Shown here: piece by piece, positions 1-6,440 of the stretch | Layout: every line of letters begins with the position of its first letter | Numbering within the stretch: the stretch's first letter is position 1 | DNA from: JAAAOH01 sp046540795 | GTDB taxonomy: Bacteria > Spirochaetota > Spirochaetia > DSM-27196 > PWMO01 | Assembly (NCBI GenBank): GCA_046540795.1 | Contig: JBKHEN010000078.1 | Location: 1 to 11,926, forward strand | Length of the DNA: 11,926 nt | Direction: 5' to 3' | Notes under the pieces: generated by a model | Seen by the model: the letters and a program-made list of their open reading frames with translations, nothing else | Databases searched by the model: none | Told to the model about the DNA's origin: nothing | Program-made: the position numbers and the translations under genes

Positions 1-2
1 TT

Positions 3-332
3 CGTTCGTTGAGCGCCGGCGGGGCGTTCCTCGAACATCGTGATCCCATGCCGGAGCCGGGCACGGAGATCGAGCTCATCGTCCATTTCCACGGCAGCTC
101 CTTCGTCTCACATTGCCGCGTGTTGGAGCGGCGGATGGCCTCGAGCAATCTCCCGCCGGGACAAGGGCTTGCCTTCACGGCGCTGTCCGAGTATGCCCGC
201 CGCATTCTGGACCAACTGGTCGGCGACGCCCTCGTGCGGGCGCTCACGGAACCTGACCCGGAACCAAGCGTTCCCACAATCGGCGAGGAGGAGTTCGAGC
301 TGTCTCTGGCTCCGGAGTTCGATCCGAACTGA
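3..332 (+). CDS. PilZ-like domain protein, C-terminal part (5' end outside window)
   Basis: The reading frame is open from the left edge and ends at TGA 330-332, so the gene starts upstream of the window. The visible part begins R-S-L-S-A-G-G-A-F, the spot where PilZ domains carry the (D/N)xSxxG motif. It continues with a pattern typical of PilZ beta-barrels: 'MPEPGTEIELIVHF', a strand with 'CRVLERR', then 'PPGQGLAFTAL' and a short helix. An acidic tail of about 30 residues follows. PilZ domains usually bind cyclic di-GMP and control motility or exopolysaccharide. Here the Asp/Asn of the motif is Ser, and the upstream RxxxR motif lies outside the window, so ligand binding cannot be judged. 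It resembles the TIGR02266-type PilZ subgroup. The TTG at 9 is not a credible start because it lies inside the motif. The PilZ assignment is fairly sure; the function is unknown. Confidence 0.72.
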   Translation, partial: RSLSAGGAFLEHRDPMPEPGTEIELIVHFHGSSFVSHCRVLERRMASSNLPPGQGLAFTALSEYARRILDQLVGDALVRALTEPDPEPSVPTIGEEEFELSLAPEFDPN

Positions 333-383
333 CGTTTGACCGGCGGCCGCTGCGGGGTCGGACGGGCCACCGACCGTCTGCTG

Positions 384-635
384 TCCTTCCTCGGCGTCGA
401 TGATATAGGTCGTCGGCGTGCCCCTGACATTGTAGCGTTGCCGGACCAGCCCGTCGGTGTCCAGGACGACGGGATAGGCTATCTCGTGCTCCTCCACGGA
501 GTCGCGAACGGCCTCCGGCCCTGCCTCACAGGGCCCACACCAGGTGGCCCGGAAGTTCAGCACCACCGGCGTGCCCCGGGCGTCCCGTAGCAAAAAGGCC
601 TCGCCCTCGAGGCTCTCGAGCGTGAACTCCGATGC
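384..635 (-). pseudogene. TlpA/thioredoxin-like remnant, truncated at both ends with an internal deletion
   Basis: On the - strand this segment reads A-S-E-F-T-L-E-S-L-E-G-E, then 'VVLNFRATWCGPC', then 'EEHEIAYPVVLDTDG', then 'YNVRGTPTTYIIDAEEG'. These are the landmarks of TlpA/ResA-like thiol:disulfide oxidoreductases: entry strand, CxxC active site, cis-Pro region and the TTxxID strand. About 25 residues usually found between the CxxC helix and the 'EEHEI' segment are absent. No signal peptide or ATG/GTG start precedes it; the frame runs back to a TGA near 765. Nothing TlpA-like follows residue 'EEG', although the frame stays open to 108 across the PilZ gene. The only nearby start is a TTG at 593, which would omit the entry strand. 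I read it as the eroded remains of a former gene lying antisense between two + strand genes. Confidence 0.62.
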
Positions 636-656
636 TCCCGGTCCGCCGGCGCCCTG

Positions 657-685
657 TTGAAAAGTTCCTTCCGCCCGGATATCTT
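657..685 (+). promoter_or_regulatory. Sigma70-like promoter of the sugar transferase gene
   Basis: TTGAAA (657-662, five of six matches to TTGACA) and TATCTT (680-685, four of six) are 17 bp apart. Transcription would begin near 692, only a few bases before the ATG at 695. No Shine-Dalgarno sequence precedes that ATG, so the mRNA may be nearly leaderless. The site lies within the region carrying the antisense TlpA remnant. This is motif evidence only. Confidence 0.4.
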
Positions 686-694
686 TTGCCTCAT

Positions 695-1987
695 ATGGCC
701 CCTTTTCAACGGTACGTCCGCTCCCGCAAACGCTCCGCGGGAAGGCGGTTCCTTTCCATTGGGTGGGTCATTGTAAGCGCCGCCGTCGTAACGGCCCTGG
801 CCTCCTATGTGAGCTACGACACGTTCCATTTCTTTGTTCGCGAAGACGCGATCCCCATGGGATTGATGTGTCTGCTGTCCTACGGCTTCATGAGCCTGGT
901 ACTGCGACGGCTCATCCGCTTTCCCACCGTTGAGGCGGTAGGGCTCGTGCTCCTTGTGGTGGTCGTGTTCGCGGGGGTCGTCTATCTGGCCGTATCCGTT
1001 ACCCGTGTATACTATTCGAATACATATATCTTCACCTTCTTCGGGCTCGCGTTCCTGCTGTTGTGGATGTGGCTGCACCTCCGACTCAGCGCTCCCAACC
1101 TCAGGCTCCATATCGTGCCCGGCGGCGTTACGCACGAAATCCTTCAGATTCCCGGCCTCTACAATCAGGTGGACGTGGTCATACTCGACCGGCCGGATCC
1201 GGAGATTCTCGCCGATCACACCCACGGAATCATCGTCGACATGGCGCAACGGCGCGAGAACGAGTGGGTTCGCTTCCTCTCTCACTGCACGCTTCACGGC
1301 GTCGAGATCTATCCCGCCGAAGAAGTCTTCGAATCCCTGACGGGACGCGTGTCACTGGTGCATCTGTCCGAGGGTGTCATCGAGGCGTTCCGCCTCTCGC
1401 CGGTATATCACGTCATAAAGCGCATAGAGGGTATTCTCTTCCTGGTAATCACGCTCCCCGTAAGCCTCCCGCTCATGGTGGGCACCGCACTGGCCATCCG
1501 TATCGACTCTCCCGGGCCGATCCTATTCTCACAATCCCGCGTCGGGGAGGGAGGCCGTATCTTTCGAATGCTCAAGTTCCGCAGCATGACGCACGGCGCC
1601 GATGCGGAGGGCGCCCGGTTTGCGGATGCCCGCGACAAACGAGTCACCCGGGTTGGGGCATTCATTCGGAAATTCCGCCTGGATGAGTTACCGCAGTTCT
1701 GGAACATCCTCGTCGGCGACATGAGCCTCATCGGCCCGAGACCCGAGCAGGTCGGCTTCGTCGAGCAATTCGAACGGGACATTCCATACTACGCCTATCG
1801 CCACCTGGTGAAACCGGGTATCACCGGATGGGCCCAGATCAATCACGGGTACGCAGCCGATCACGAGGAAACGCGCAAGAAGCTCGAGCACGATCTCTAC
1901 TATGTGAAGCACTTCTCCTTTTGGCTCGACGTGCTTATCGGCTTCAAGACCGTGGGAACGGTCCTCACCGGCTTCGGGGCGCGATGA
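695..1987 (+). CDS. Membrane polyprenyl-phosphate sugar-1-phosphate transferase (WbaP/WcaJ-like)
   Basis: This 430-residue protein belongs to the bacterial sugar transferase family. The family moves a sugar-1-phosphate from a UDP-sugar to undecaprenyl phosphate, the first step of capsule, exopolysaccharide or O-antigen repeat assembly at the inner membrane. Four hydrophobic helices lie at about 19-41, 53-70, 80-102 and 111-130. A soluble domain (about 135-235) follows, resembling the degenerate CoA-binding-like domain of large family members ('HGIIVDMAQ', 'ESLTGRVSLVHLSE'). A membrane-dipping helix comes next (245-267), then the catalytic domain with KFRSM (294-298), DELPQFWNIL (330-339), PRPE (348-351) and KPGITGWAQI (373-382). 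The ATG at 695 is chosen over the in-frame ATG at 632 because of the promoter at 657-685 and because upstream residues add nothing family-like. The stop overlaps the next start (ATGA). The sugar substrate is not predictable. The family call is firm. Confidence 0.93.
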   Translation: MAPFQRYVRSRKRSAGRRFLSIGWVIVSAAVVTALASYVSYDTFHFFVREDAIPMGLMCLLSYGFMSLVLRRLIRFPTVEAVGLVLLVVVVFAGVVYLAVSVTRVYYSNTYIFTFFGLAFLLLWMWLHLRLSAPNLRLHIVPGGVTHEILQIPGLYNQVDVVILDRPDPEILADHTHGIIVDMAQRRENEWVRFLSHCTLHGVEIYPAEEVFESLTGRVSLVHLSEGVIEAFRLSPVYHVIKRIEGILFLVITLPVSLPLMVGTALAIRIDSPGPILFSQSRVGEGGRIFRMLKFRSMTHGADAEGARFADARDKRVTRVGAFIRKFRLDELPQFWNILVGDMSLIGPRPEQVGFVEQFERDIPYYAYRHLVKPGITGWAQINHGYAADHEETRKKLEHDLYYVKHFSFWLDVLIGFKTVGTVLTGFGAR

Positions 1988-2739
1988 GCGCCGACGACGA
2001 CGATGACCGCGGGAGAGGCGCCCTGTTCCGTGAGCTCCTCAGGCTACGACGCCGGCAGCTCGACGGCGAATCCTTAGACGAGGCTATGACCTACGATCTG
2101 GCCGCCGCCGCGGCGGCGGAAGCACGGGTGGCCGGCACGGCTCTTCAGGAAGGACAACGGCTGGACGAGGCGACGCTCTCCACCCTCTCGCGCCTTGCGG
2201 GTCTCTCGGATCGCTTGCCGTCCCGGGAGACCGGGCCCCGGGAAACCGGGTCCCCGGAAACCCCGCCGCGGGGCACCGGGAACCCGGCGGGCGAGTCGAG
2301 GCGGCCCTCGGGCCTCTTCCCGCTCGTTCTCACATGGTACCTGAGCGACGTCTCACCGTTTTGCGTGGCGGCGCTCGAGGAGCTCCGCAGAGCGTGGTCA
2401 CGGCGCTCGCCGGCACCGGGGTCTCTCGTCGTCCTGACCCCGCAGCCGCACTCTCGAGCGAAAGACACCGCCCACGGGCTCGGCCTTCCGTTTCAGCCCA
2501 TCCATGATGACGGGAGCATCGGGGACGCGTTCGGCATCCGCTACACGGCTCCGCCGGCGTTCACGCGCCTACTCGCGCTCGACGCCGAGCGACTCCCGCT
2601 TCCCGCCACTTACCTCATTGGGGAGGGGGCCGTCGTGCGATACGCCTTTCTTCATCCGGATCCGCGGTTTCGCGCGGAGCCCGAGCACGTGCTCGCGGCC
2701 GCGGCCGAGGAGGCCCAAGCCGAGCACGGAGATTCTTGA
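1984..2739 (+). CDS. Single-cysteine peroxiredoxin-like (AhpC/TSA family) protein
   Basis: The 251-residue protein is translationally coupled to the sugar transferase by a 4-bp ATGA overlap. Residues 1-75 are acidic and helical. Residues 81-105 are a low-complexity linker of five-residue repeats. Residues 110-245 match the peroxiredoxin-like family: strand 'LVLTWY', active site S-P-F-C (Ser124, Cys127), strand 'SLVVLTPQ', 'AFGIRYTAP', and 'LPLPATYLIGEGAVVRYAFLHPDPRFR', where the TY and FxxPDxR elements are typical. Many relatives have WCPYC at the active site. Here the first Cys is Ser, which equals the (T/S)xxC rule of classical peroxiredoxins, with Cys127 as the presumed peroxidatic residue. 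It is the only Cys in the protein, so any recycling would need an external thiol. No signal peptide is seen, so it is probably cytoplasmic. The fold is likely; peroxidase activity is inferred. Confidence 0.75.
   Translation: MSADDDDDRGRGALFRELLRLRRRQLDGESLDEAMTYDLAAAAAAEARVAGTALQEGQRLDEATLSTLSRLAGLSDRLPSRETGPRETGSPETPPRGTGNPAGESRRPSGLFPLVLTWYLSDVSPFCVAALEELRRAWSRRSPAPGSLVVLTPQPHSRAKDTAHGLGLPFQPIHDDGSIGDAFGIRYTAPPAFTRLLALDAERLPLPATYLIGEGAVVRYAFLHPDPRFRAEPEHVLAAAAEEAQAEHGDS
2224..2298 (+). repeat. Degenerate 15-bp coding repeat (five units)
   Basis: Five 15-bp GC-rich units encode RETGP, RETGS, PETPP, RGTGN and PAGES. They form the flexible Pro/Gly/Thr linker between the helical N-terminal part and the thioredoxin-fold domain of the peroxiredoxin-like protein. 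The first two units are nearly identical at DNA level and similarity decays along the array, suggesting past slippage duplication. Confidence 0.7.
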
Positions 2740-2746
2740 GAACGGG

Positions 2747-2766
2747 AAAGCTCGTGGGGGAGCTTT
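2747..2766 (+). terminator. Short hairpin after the peroxiredoxin-like gene
   Basis: AAAGCTC (2747-2753) and GAGCTTT (2760-2766) form a perfect 7-bp stem around a 6-base loop, 7 bp after the stop codon. Only three T residues end the stem, so it may be a weak terminator or an mRNA-stability hairpin between this gene and trmH. Confidence 0.35.
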
Positions 2767-2775
2767 AACCCGGGG

Positions 2776-2804
2776 TTGAAGAGCGACGAGCCAAACGGCA
2801 CAAT
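2776..2804 (+). promoter_or_regulatory. Possible trmH promoter
   Basis: TTGAAG (2776-2781) and CACAAT (2799-2804), each four of six consensus matches, are separated by 17 bp. The predicted transcription start falls on or next to the ATG at 2811, and no Shine-Dalgarno sequence is present. A leaderless trmH transcript would fit. Evidence is weak because both boxes are imperfect. Confidence 0.3.
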
Positions 2805-2810
2805 AAATCC

Positions 2811-3542
2811 ATGTCGGTCGACTACGGGCTGCTCTCCTATCTCTCCGGGTTTCTCACCGAGCGACGCCTTGCACGGTTTCGCGAGGTGCTGGCCCACCGT
2901 ACCCGGTATCTCACCGTGATTCTCGAGGACATTTACCAACCGCACAACGCGAGTGCCGTGCTCAGAAGCTGTGACGGCTTCGGCGTCCAGGATGTTCATA
3001 TCATAGAGAACCGCAACACGTACCGGGTTAATCCGGATGTTGCTCTCGGCAGTTCCCAGTGGCTCACACTCACGAAGTACAATCGGAACACCGACAACAC
3101 CGCCCGCGCAATCACGGATATCCGCAACGCCGGCTATCGGGTCGCCGCGACCTCCCCCCATCATGATGACGTACGTCTTGAGGATCTCGATCTCGCCGAG
3201 GGAAAGGTGGCATTCCTCCTCGGGAACGAGCTCGACGGCCTCTCCCCCACCGCCGCCGACCACGCTGACTTTCACCTACGCATTCCCATCTACGGGTTCG
3301 TGGAGAGCTTCAATATTTCGGTCGCCGCGGCGGTGATCCTCCATCACGCGACTCTCGCCCTGCGCAACAGCGACCTTCCGTGGCAACTGTCGCGCGGCGA
3401 GCAGGACGAGCTTCTCTTCGAATGGGTGCGCCGCTCCGCGCCCCGCAGTGAGGCACTCGAGCGGGAGTACTATCGCAGTATCGAAGGTACCGGCGGGGGG
3501 GCTGCCGAGGACGGCCCGACGCGCCGCGCCTTGCCCTCTTGA
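2811..3542 (+). CDS. trmH: TrmH-type tRNA (guanosine-18) 2'-O-methyltransferase
   Basis: This 243-residue SPOUT-class enzyme uses S-adenosylmethionine to methylate a ribose 2'-hydroxyl. The close match is TrmH, which modifies G18 in the tRNA D-loop. The three SpoU motifs are in order: motif 1 'NASAVLRSCDGFGV' (about 46-59), motif 2 'LLGNELDGLS' (about 136-145), and motif 3 'IPIYGFVESFNISVAAAVILH' region (about 158-178), which forms the trefoil knot and SAM pocket. The C-terminal stretch 'SRGEQDELLFEWVRRS' resembles the tRNA-binding helix of TrmH. The length fits TrmH, slightly extended by a Gly/Ala/Pro-rich tail of about 25 residues. ATG 2811 is the only sensible start. A headless oxidoreductase frame overlaps the stop codon, so the tail may mark a deletion junction. 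Family call firm; position 18 specificity likely. Confidence 0.88.
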   Translation: MSVDYGLLSYLSGFLTERRLARFREVLAHRTRYLTVILEDIYQPHNASAVLRSCDGFGVQDVHIIENRNTYRVNPDVALGSSQWLTLTKYNRNTDNTARAITDIRNAGYRVAATSPHHDDVRLEDLDLAEGKVAFLLGNELDGLSPTAADHADFHLRIPIYGFVESFNISVAAAVILHHATLALRNSDLPWQLSRGEQDELLFEWVRRSAPRSEALEREYYRSIEGTGGGAAEDGPTRRALPS

Positions 3543-4270
3543 CCCGGCCGGGGTCATGCACGACAACCTATGAAACCATGCAAGCGGTGAATTACTTCAC
3601 CGCCTACCTCGTAGTCTATCATTTCGGAAATCTCCAGGACGGCGAGCGTGTGCTCATCCACAACGCCGGGGGCGGTGTGGGGGTGGCCGCCCTCGAGCTG
3701 GCACGGCTTCGTGACTGCACAATATTCGCCACCGCCTCCGCCGGCAAACACGAGTTTCTCCGAAATATCGGAGCCGACCACCCCATCGATTACCGCAACG
3801 AGGAGGTAGCACGCGCGGTGAGGCAAACCGGCGCAGGAGACGGGGTCCACCTCGTGCTCGATCCGCTCGGAGGAACGTCGCTGAAACGGGACTATGAGCT
3901 CCTTGCGCCTCTCGGCCGAATCGTGGCCTACGGGGCGTCGGTGGTCGTCGGTGGGCGGCGCCGATCGGTGTTCCGTGCCCTCCGAGTGCTCTTCCGGATG
4001 CCGCGCTTCTCCCCGATCCGGCTCATGAACGACAATGCCGCAGTCATGGGGCTGAACCTCGGGCACCTGTGGGGAGAGCTCATGCGCCTGCGGCGGGTGG
4101 GGGAGCGCATCTTGAGCCTGGCGGCGGAAGGGCGCATTCGGCCCCGCGCGGCACACACCTTCGATTTCGATCGAGTGCGCGCCGCACACCGCTTCATACA
4201 CGAGCGGCGCAATACCGGAAAGGTGGTGCTTCTCACCGGCGGCGGTGGCCATGAGGCGGCAACCCGGTAA
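3539..4270 (+). pseudogene. N-terminally truncated MDR zinc-type alcohol dehydrogenase / quinone oxidoreductase
   Basis: The frame (243 residues from TTG 3539, 230 from ATG 3578) carries only the C-terminal, cofactor-binding part of a medium-chain dehydrogenase/reductase. 'QAVNYFTAYLVVYHFGNL' is the domain-linking region and 'GERVLIHNAGGGVGVAALELA' is the Rossmann glycine motif. 'LVLDPLGG', 'RLMNDNAAVMGLNLGHLW' and 'AHRFIHERRNTGKVVLL' complete the family C-terminus. The ending resembles the VAT-1-like subgroup. The roughly 110-residue GroES-like domain that forms half the active site is missing. Homology begins within about 40 bases of the trmH stop, so no room exists for it. Intact relatives are about 330 residues; a full-length distant paralog lies at 10853-11773. 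A TTG overlapping the trmH TGA could still couple translation, and no stop or frameshift interrupts the remainder, so the loss may be recent or the fragment may be expressed. Catalytic activity is unlikely. Confidence 0.75.
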
Positions 4271-4358
4271 CCACGGCCGGAGTGGGTCGGAGATCCTCAG
4301 GCACAATGGATTATTGCTTCCGGCTGCAACAAGCTCCTCGATACTTCAGGCTTTCCGC

Positions 4359-5438
4359 TCACCCAAGGCCGGACCAGACCTCCAGCTTGCTCTTGACCCG
4401 ACGGATCACCTCCGTGGTGAACTCGTCGGTCTTCGCCGAGCCGCCGAGGTCCGCGGTGCGAAGCCCGTCATTGGCCGTCTCCAGGGTGGCTTCGTAGATC
4501 GCTCTGCTTGCCCGAGCGGCTTCCTCCCCGTCGGCAAACCCGAGAAGCGAAGCCGCCGCAAGAATCATGGCCATGGGGTTCGCCACGTCTTTGCCGCGCA
4601 GAGTCGGCGCGGTCCCGTGCGGGGCTTCGGCCATGACCGTCTTGACCTCGGCCTCCTCACCCATGGCGAGAACAAGGGACTCCGAACCGGCGAGGGAGCC
4701 GAACATCTGCAGGACCATATCGGAGAGAAGATCGCCGTCGCGATTGAGCGCCGGAATGACGAGCGGGTCCCCGGAGGCCGACAACAGCAGCGCAAAGGTC
4801 GCATCGATGAGCTGCGGTTCGTAGGTGACGTCGGGTCGTCTGCGGGCGGCCTCGTCGAGCTCCTCCTTAAACATGCCCTCGTAGACGGGGCTGACCGTGA
4901 ACTTCGGGCCGCCGAAAACCCGAGCCCCGCTCTTGGCGGCGTGTTCGAAGGCGTACTCCGCAACCGCCCGGCATACACGACGAGATATCCGTTCGGTGCG
5001 AAACGCCTGTTCATCGAGCTTCCCCGCCGGGCCCTCACGCCATTCCTCGGCACCGTAGGCGTCGTCCCGGGCCATCCTGACGACCGTGATAGGCGCGTAG
5101 ACCCCGGCAATCGGGCGCACACCGGGTATCCGACGTCCGGTGCGAAGAATCACGTCCGCGGCTATCTCCTCGCGCAGAATCCGATTCGGGCTGCCCACAT
5201 CGTGCTCCCCCTCCGGCGTAATCGTCGCCGCCTTCAACCCCAGTCCATGAGCACGCATGGCCTCCGCCGCCTCGTAGACTACCTTGTTGTCGGTGGAGCG
5301 GCGGTTTGCCAGTCCGAGGTCGAACCGCAGCAGCTCGAAGGACACCCTCGTCACCGCCGGGTCGAGCACCCGCAGCGCCTGTTCGAGTAGCTCCTGGCCG
5401 GTCTCATCACCTTCGAGAACACATATCGTCGGTTTCAT
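4359..5438 (-). CDS. Isocitrate/isopropylmalate-family beta-decarboxylating dehydrogenase
   Basis: The 359-residue protein is a member of the family that oxidises and decarboxylates malate-type 2-hydroxy acids with NAD(P)+ and Mg2+/Mn2+. Visible active-site elements: S83-P-N85-R-I-L-R89, matching the SxNxxLR substrate loop of isocitrate dehydrogenases rather than the loop of isopropylmalate dehydrogenases; Y128 in 'DDAYGAEEW'; K179 in 'GPKFTVS'; metal-binding D212, D236 and D240 ('NRDGDLLSD'); cofactor loop 'HGTAPTLRGKDVANPMA'; and C-terminal 'DLGGSAKTDEFT'. The usual NTED before the Tyr is ARDD, and the usual Asn after the Lys is Thr, so this is not a standard housekeeping enzyme. Isocitrate is the best guess; homoisocitrate or a related acid is possible. 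It is the last gene of the - strand operon, 12 bp after the permease gene, and converges on the truncated oxidoreductase with an 88-bp gap. Confidence 0.85.
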   Translation of the reverse strand: MKPTICVLEGDETGQELLEQALRVLDPAVTRVSFELLRFDLGLANRRSTDNKVVYEAAEAMRAHGLGLKAATITPEGEHDVGSPNRILREEIAADVILRTGRRIPGVRPIAGVYAPITVVRMARDDAYGAEEWREGPAGKLDEQAFRTERISRRVCRAVAEYAFEHAAKSGARVFGGPKFTVSPVYEGMFKEELDEAARRRPDVTYEPQLIDATFALLLSASGDPLVIPALNRDGDLLSDMVLQMFGSLAGSESLVLAMGEEAEVKTVMAEAPHGTAPTLRGKDVANPMAMILAAASLLGFADGEEAARASRAIYEATLETANDGLRTADLGGSAKTDEFTTEVIRRVKSKLEVWSGLG

Positions 5439-5450
5439 GGCCCCGGCAGC

Positions 5451-6398
5451 CTACTCGGAAACACGTGTCTCTGCAACGTTTCGCCGTCTCCCATAGATGT
5501 ACGCTCGTGAAAGCGAATACAGCGCCAGGCCGGTCCAGATCGACCCGAAGCTTAGCGCATGAATCACCGTGAACGCTTCCCCGAAAAGGAACACCCCGAT
5601 CAACAGCATGAGCGACGGGGCGATGTACTGCATGAAACCGACTTGCGAAAGAGGAATGCGTTTGGCTCCCTGGGCAAACCAGTATAGGGGCAACGCAGTC
5701 ACCACGCCGGCAACCACGAGAAGCACCACGATTTCCCCGGCACCGTCCCCGAATGCGCCGCCCGGAGCGATCCTCTCGAATAACGACGTACGCTCCACGG
5801 CCACGAGAAACGCCACCGCTACGGGGCTCAATAGTGCCGTCTCCAGGGAAAGCGCGGTAAGCGAGTCGACTGACACCGTCTTCTTCAGCAAACCGTAGAA
5901 ACCGAAGGTCAGGGTGAGCATGATCGCTATCCAGGGGACACGCCCGTAGCGCAAGGCAATGTTGCCGACACCGACAACAGCAAACAGCAGCGCCACCGCC
6001 TCCAGTCGGGTGAGCCGCTCCTTGAGAACGACCATGCCCAGGAAGACGCTAAACAACGGATTGATGTAGTACCCCATACTGGCTTCGAGAAGCTGCTCGG
6101 TGCTGACCGCCCAGATATACGTGAACCAGTTCGCGGCGATGAGCACGCTGGTGACGGTTACCACACGTCGGCGGCTCGGATCACGAAGGAACGCCACCGG
6201 CTTGAATCGTCCCGAGATCATGAGAAGCCCCGCGGAAAACACGAAGGACCACACGATACGATGCGCCAGGATCACCGGCGCCGTCACGTCCCCGAGGAGC
6301 TTCCAGTACAGCGGAAGAAGTCCCCAGCTGAGAAATGCAGCAAGGGTATAGAGGCTGCCTACGAGAACACGGCGTGAGGACTCCGACTCTGAACTCAT
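5451..6398 (-). CDS. rarD: EamA-family permease, RarD type
   Basis: This 315-residue, very hydrophobic protein has about ten predicted membrane helices and matches RarD: 'LAAFLSWGLLPLYWKLL' in helix 1, 'HRIVWSF', 'ANWFTYIWAV', 'EASMGYYINPLFSVFLG', 'FAQGAKRIPLSQVGFMQYIAPSL' and 'FGEAF'. These are close to the signature stretches of the E. coli protein, which was linked by name to chloramphenicol sensitivity. RarD is a drug/metabolite-transporter superfamily member of the inner membrane. Its substrate is not established and cannot be read from the sequence. The gene begins 42 bp after the EIIA-diadenylate cyclase gene and ends 12 bp before the dehydrogenase gene, so it is co-transcribed. Recognition is strong. 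Confidence 0.92.
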   Translation of the reverse strand: MSSESESSRRVLVGSLYTLAAFLSWGLLPLYWKLLGDVTAPVILAHRIVWSFVFSAGLLMISGRFKPVAFLRDPSRRRVVTVTSVLIAANWFTYIWAVSTEQLLEASMGYYINPLFSVFLGMVVLKERLTRLEAVALLFAVVGVGNIALRYGRVPWIAIMLTLTFGFYGLLKKTVSVDSLTALSLETALLSPVAVAFLVAVERTSLFERIAPGGAFGDGAGEIVVLLVVAGVVTALPLYWFAQGAKRIPLSQVGFMQYIAPSLMLLIGVFLFGEAFTVIHALSFGSIWTGLALYSLSRAYIYGRRRNVAETRVSE

Positions 6399-6440
6399 GA
6401 GAATACCGTAGCGAAACGCACCGAACGCGTCAGCCCACGT

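Noticed and set aside
384..593. Functional mini-thioredoxin starting at TTG 593
   Set aside because: It would lack the entry strand, the central strand-helix segment, the C-terminus and any signal peptide, and its frame runs on across the PilZ gene.
632..694. Upstream in-frame ATG for the sugar transferase
   Set aside because: It would precede the promoter at 657-685, lacks a ribosome site, and adds 21 residues with no family similarity.
557..1297. 246-codon - strand open frame
   Set aside because: It is antisense to the sugar transferase and has a low-complexity, charged translation with no family features.
4271..4358. Terminator in the convergent gap between the truncated oxidoreductase and the dehydrogenase
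   Set aside because: I looked for paired arms followed by T-runs in either direction and found no convincing hairpin.
4245..5390. 381-codon + strand open frame
   Set aside because: It is antisense to the dehydrogenase and rich in Arg/His/Gly as expected for a shadow frame.
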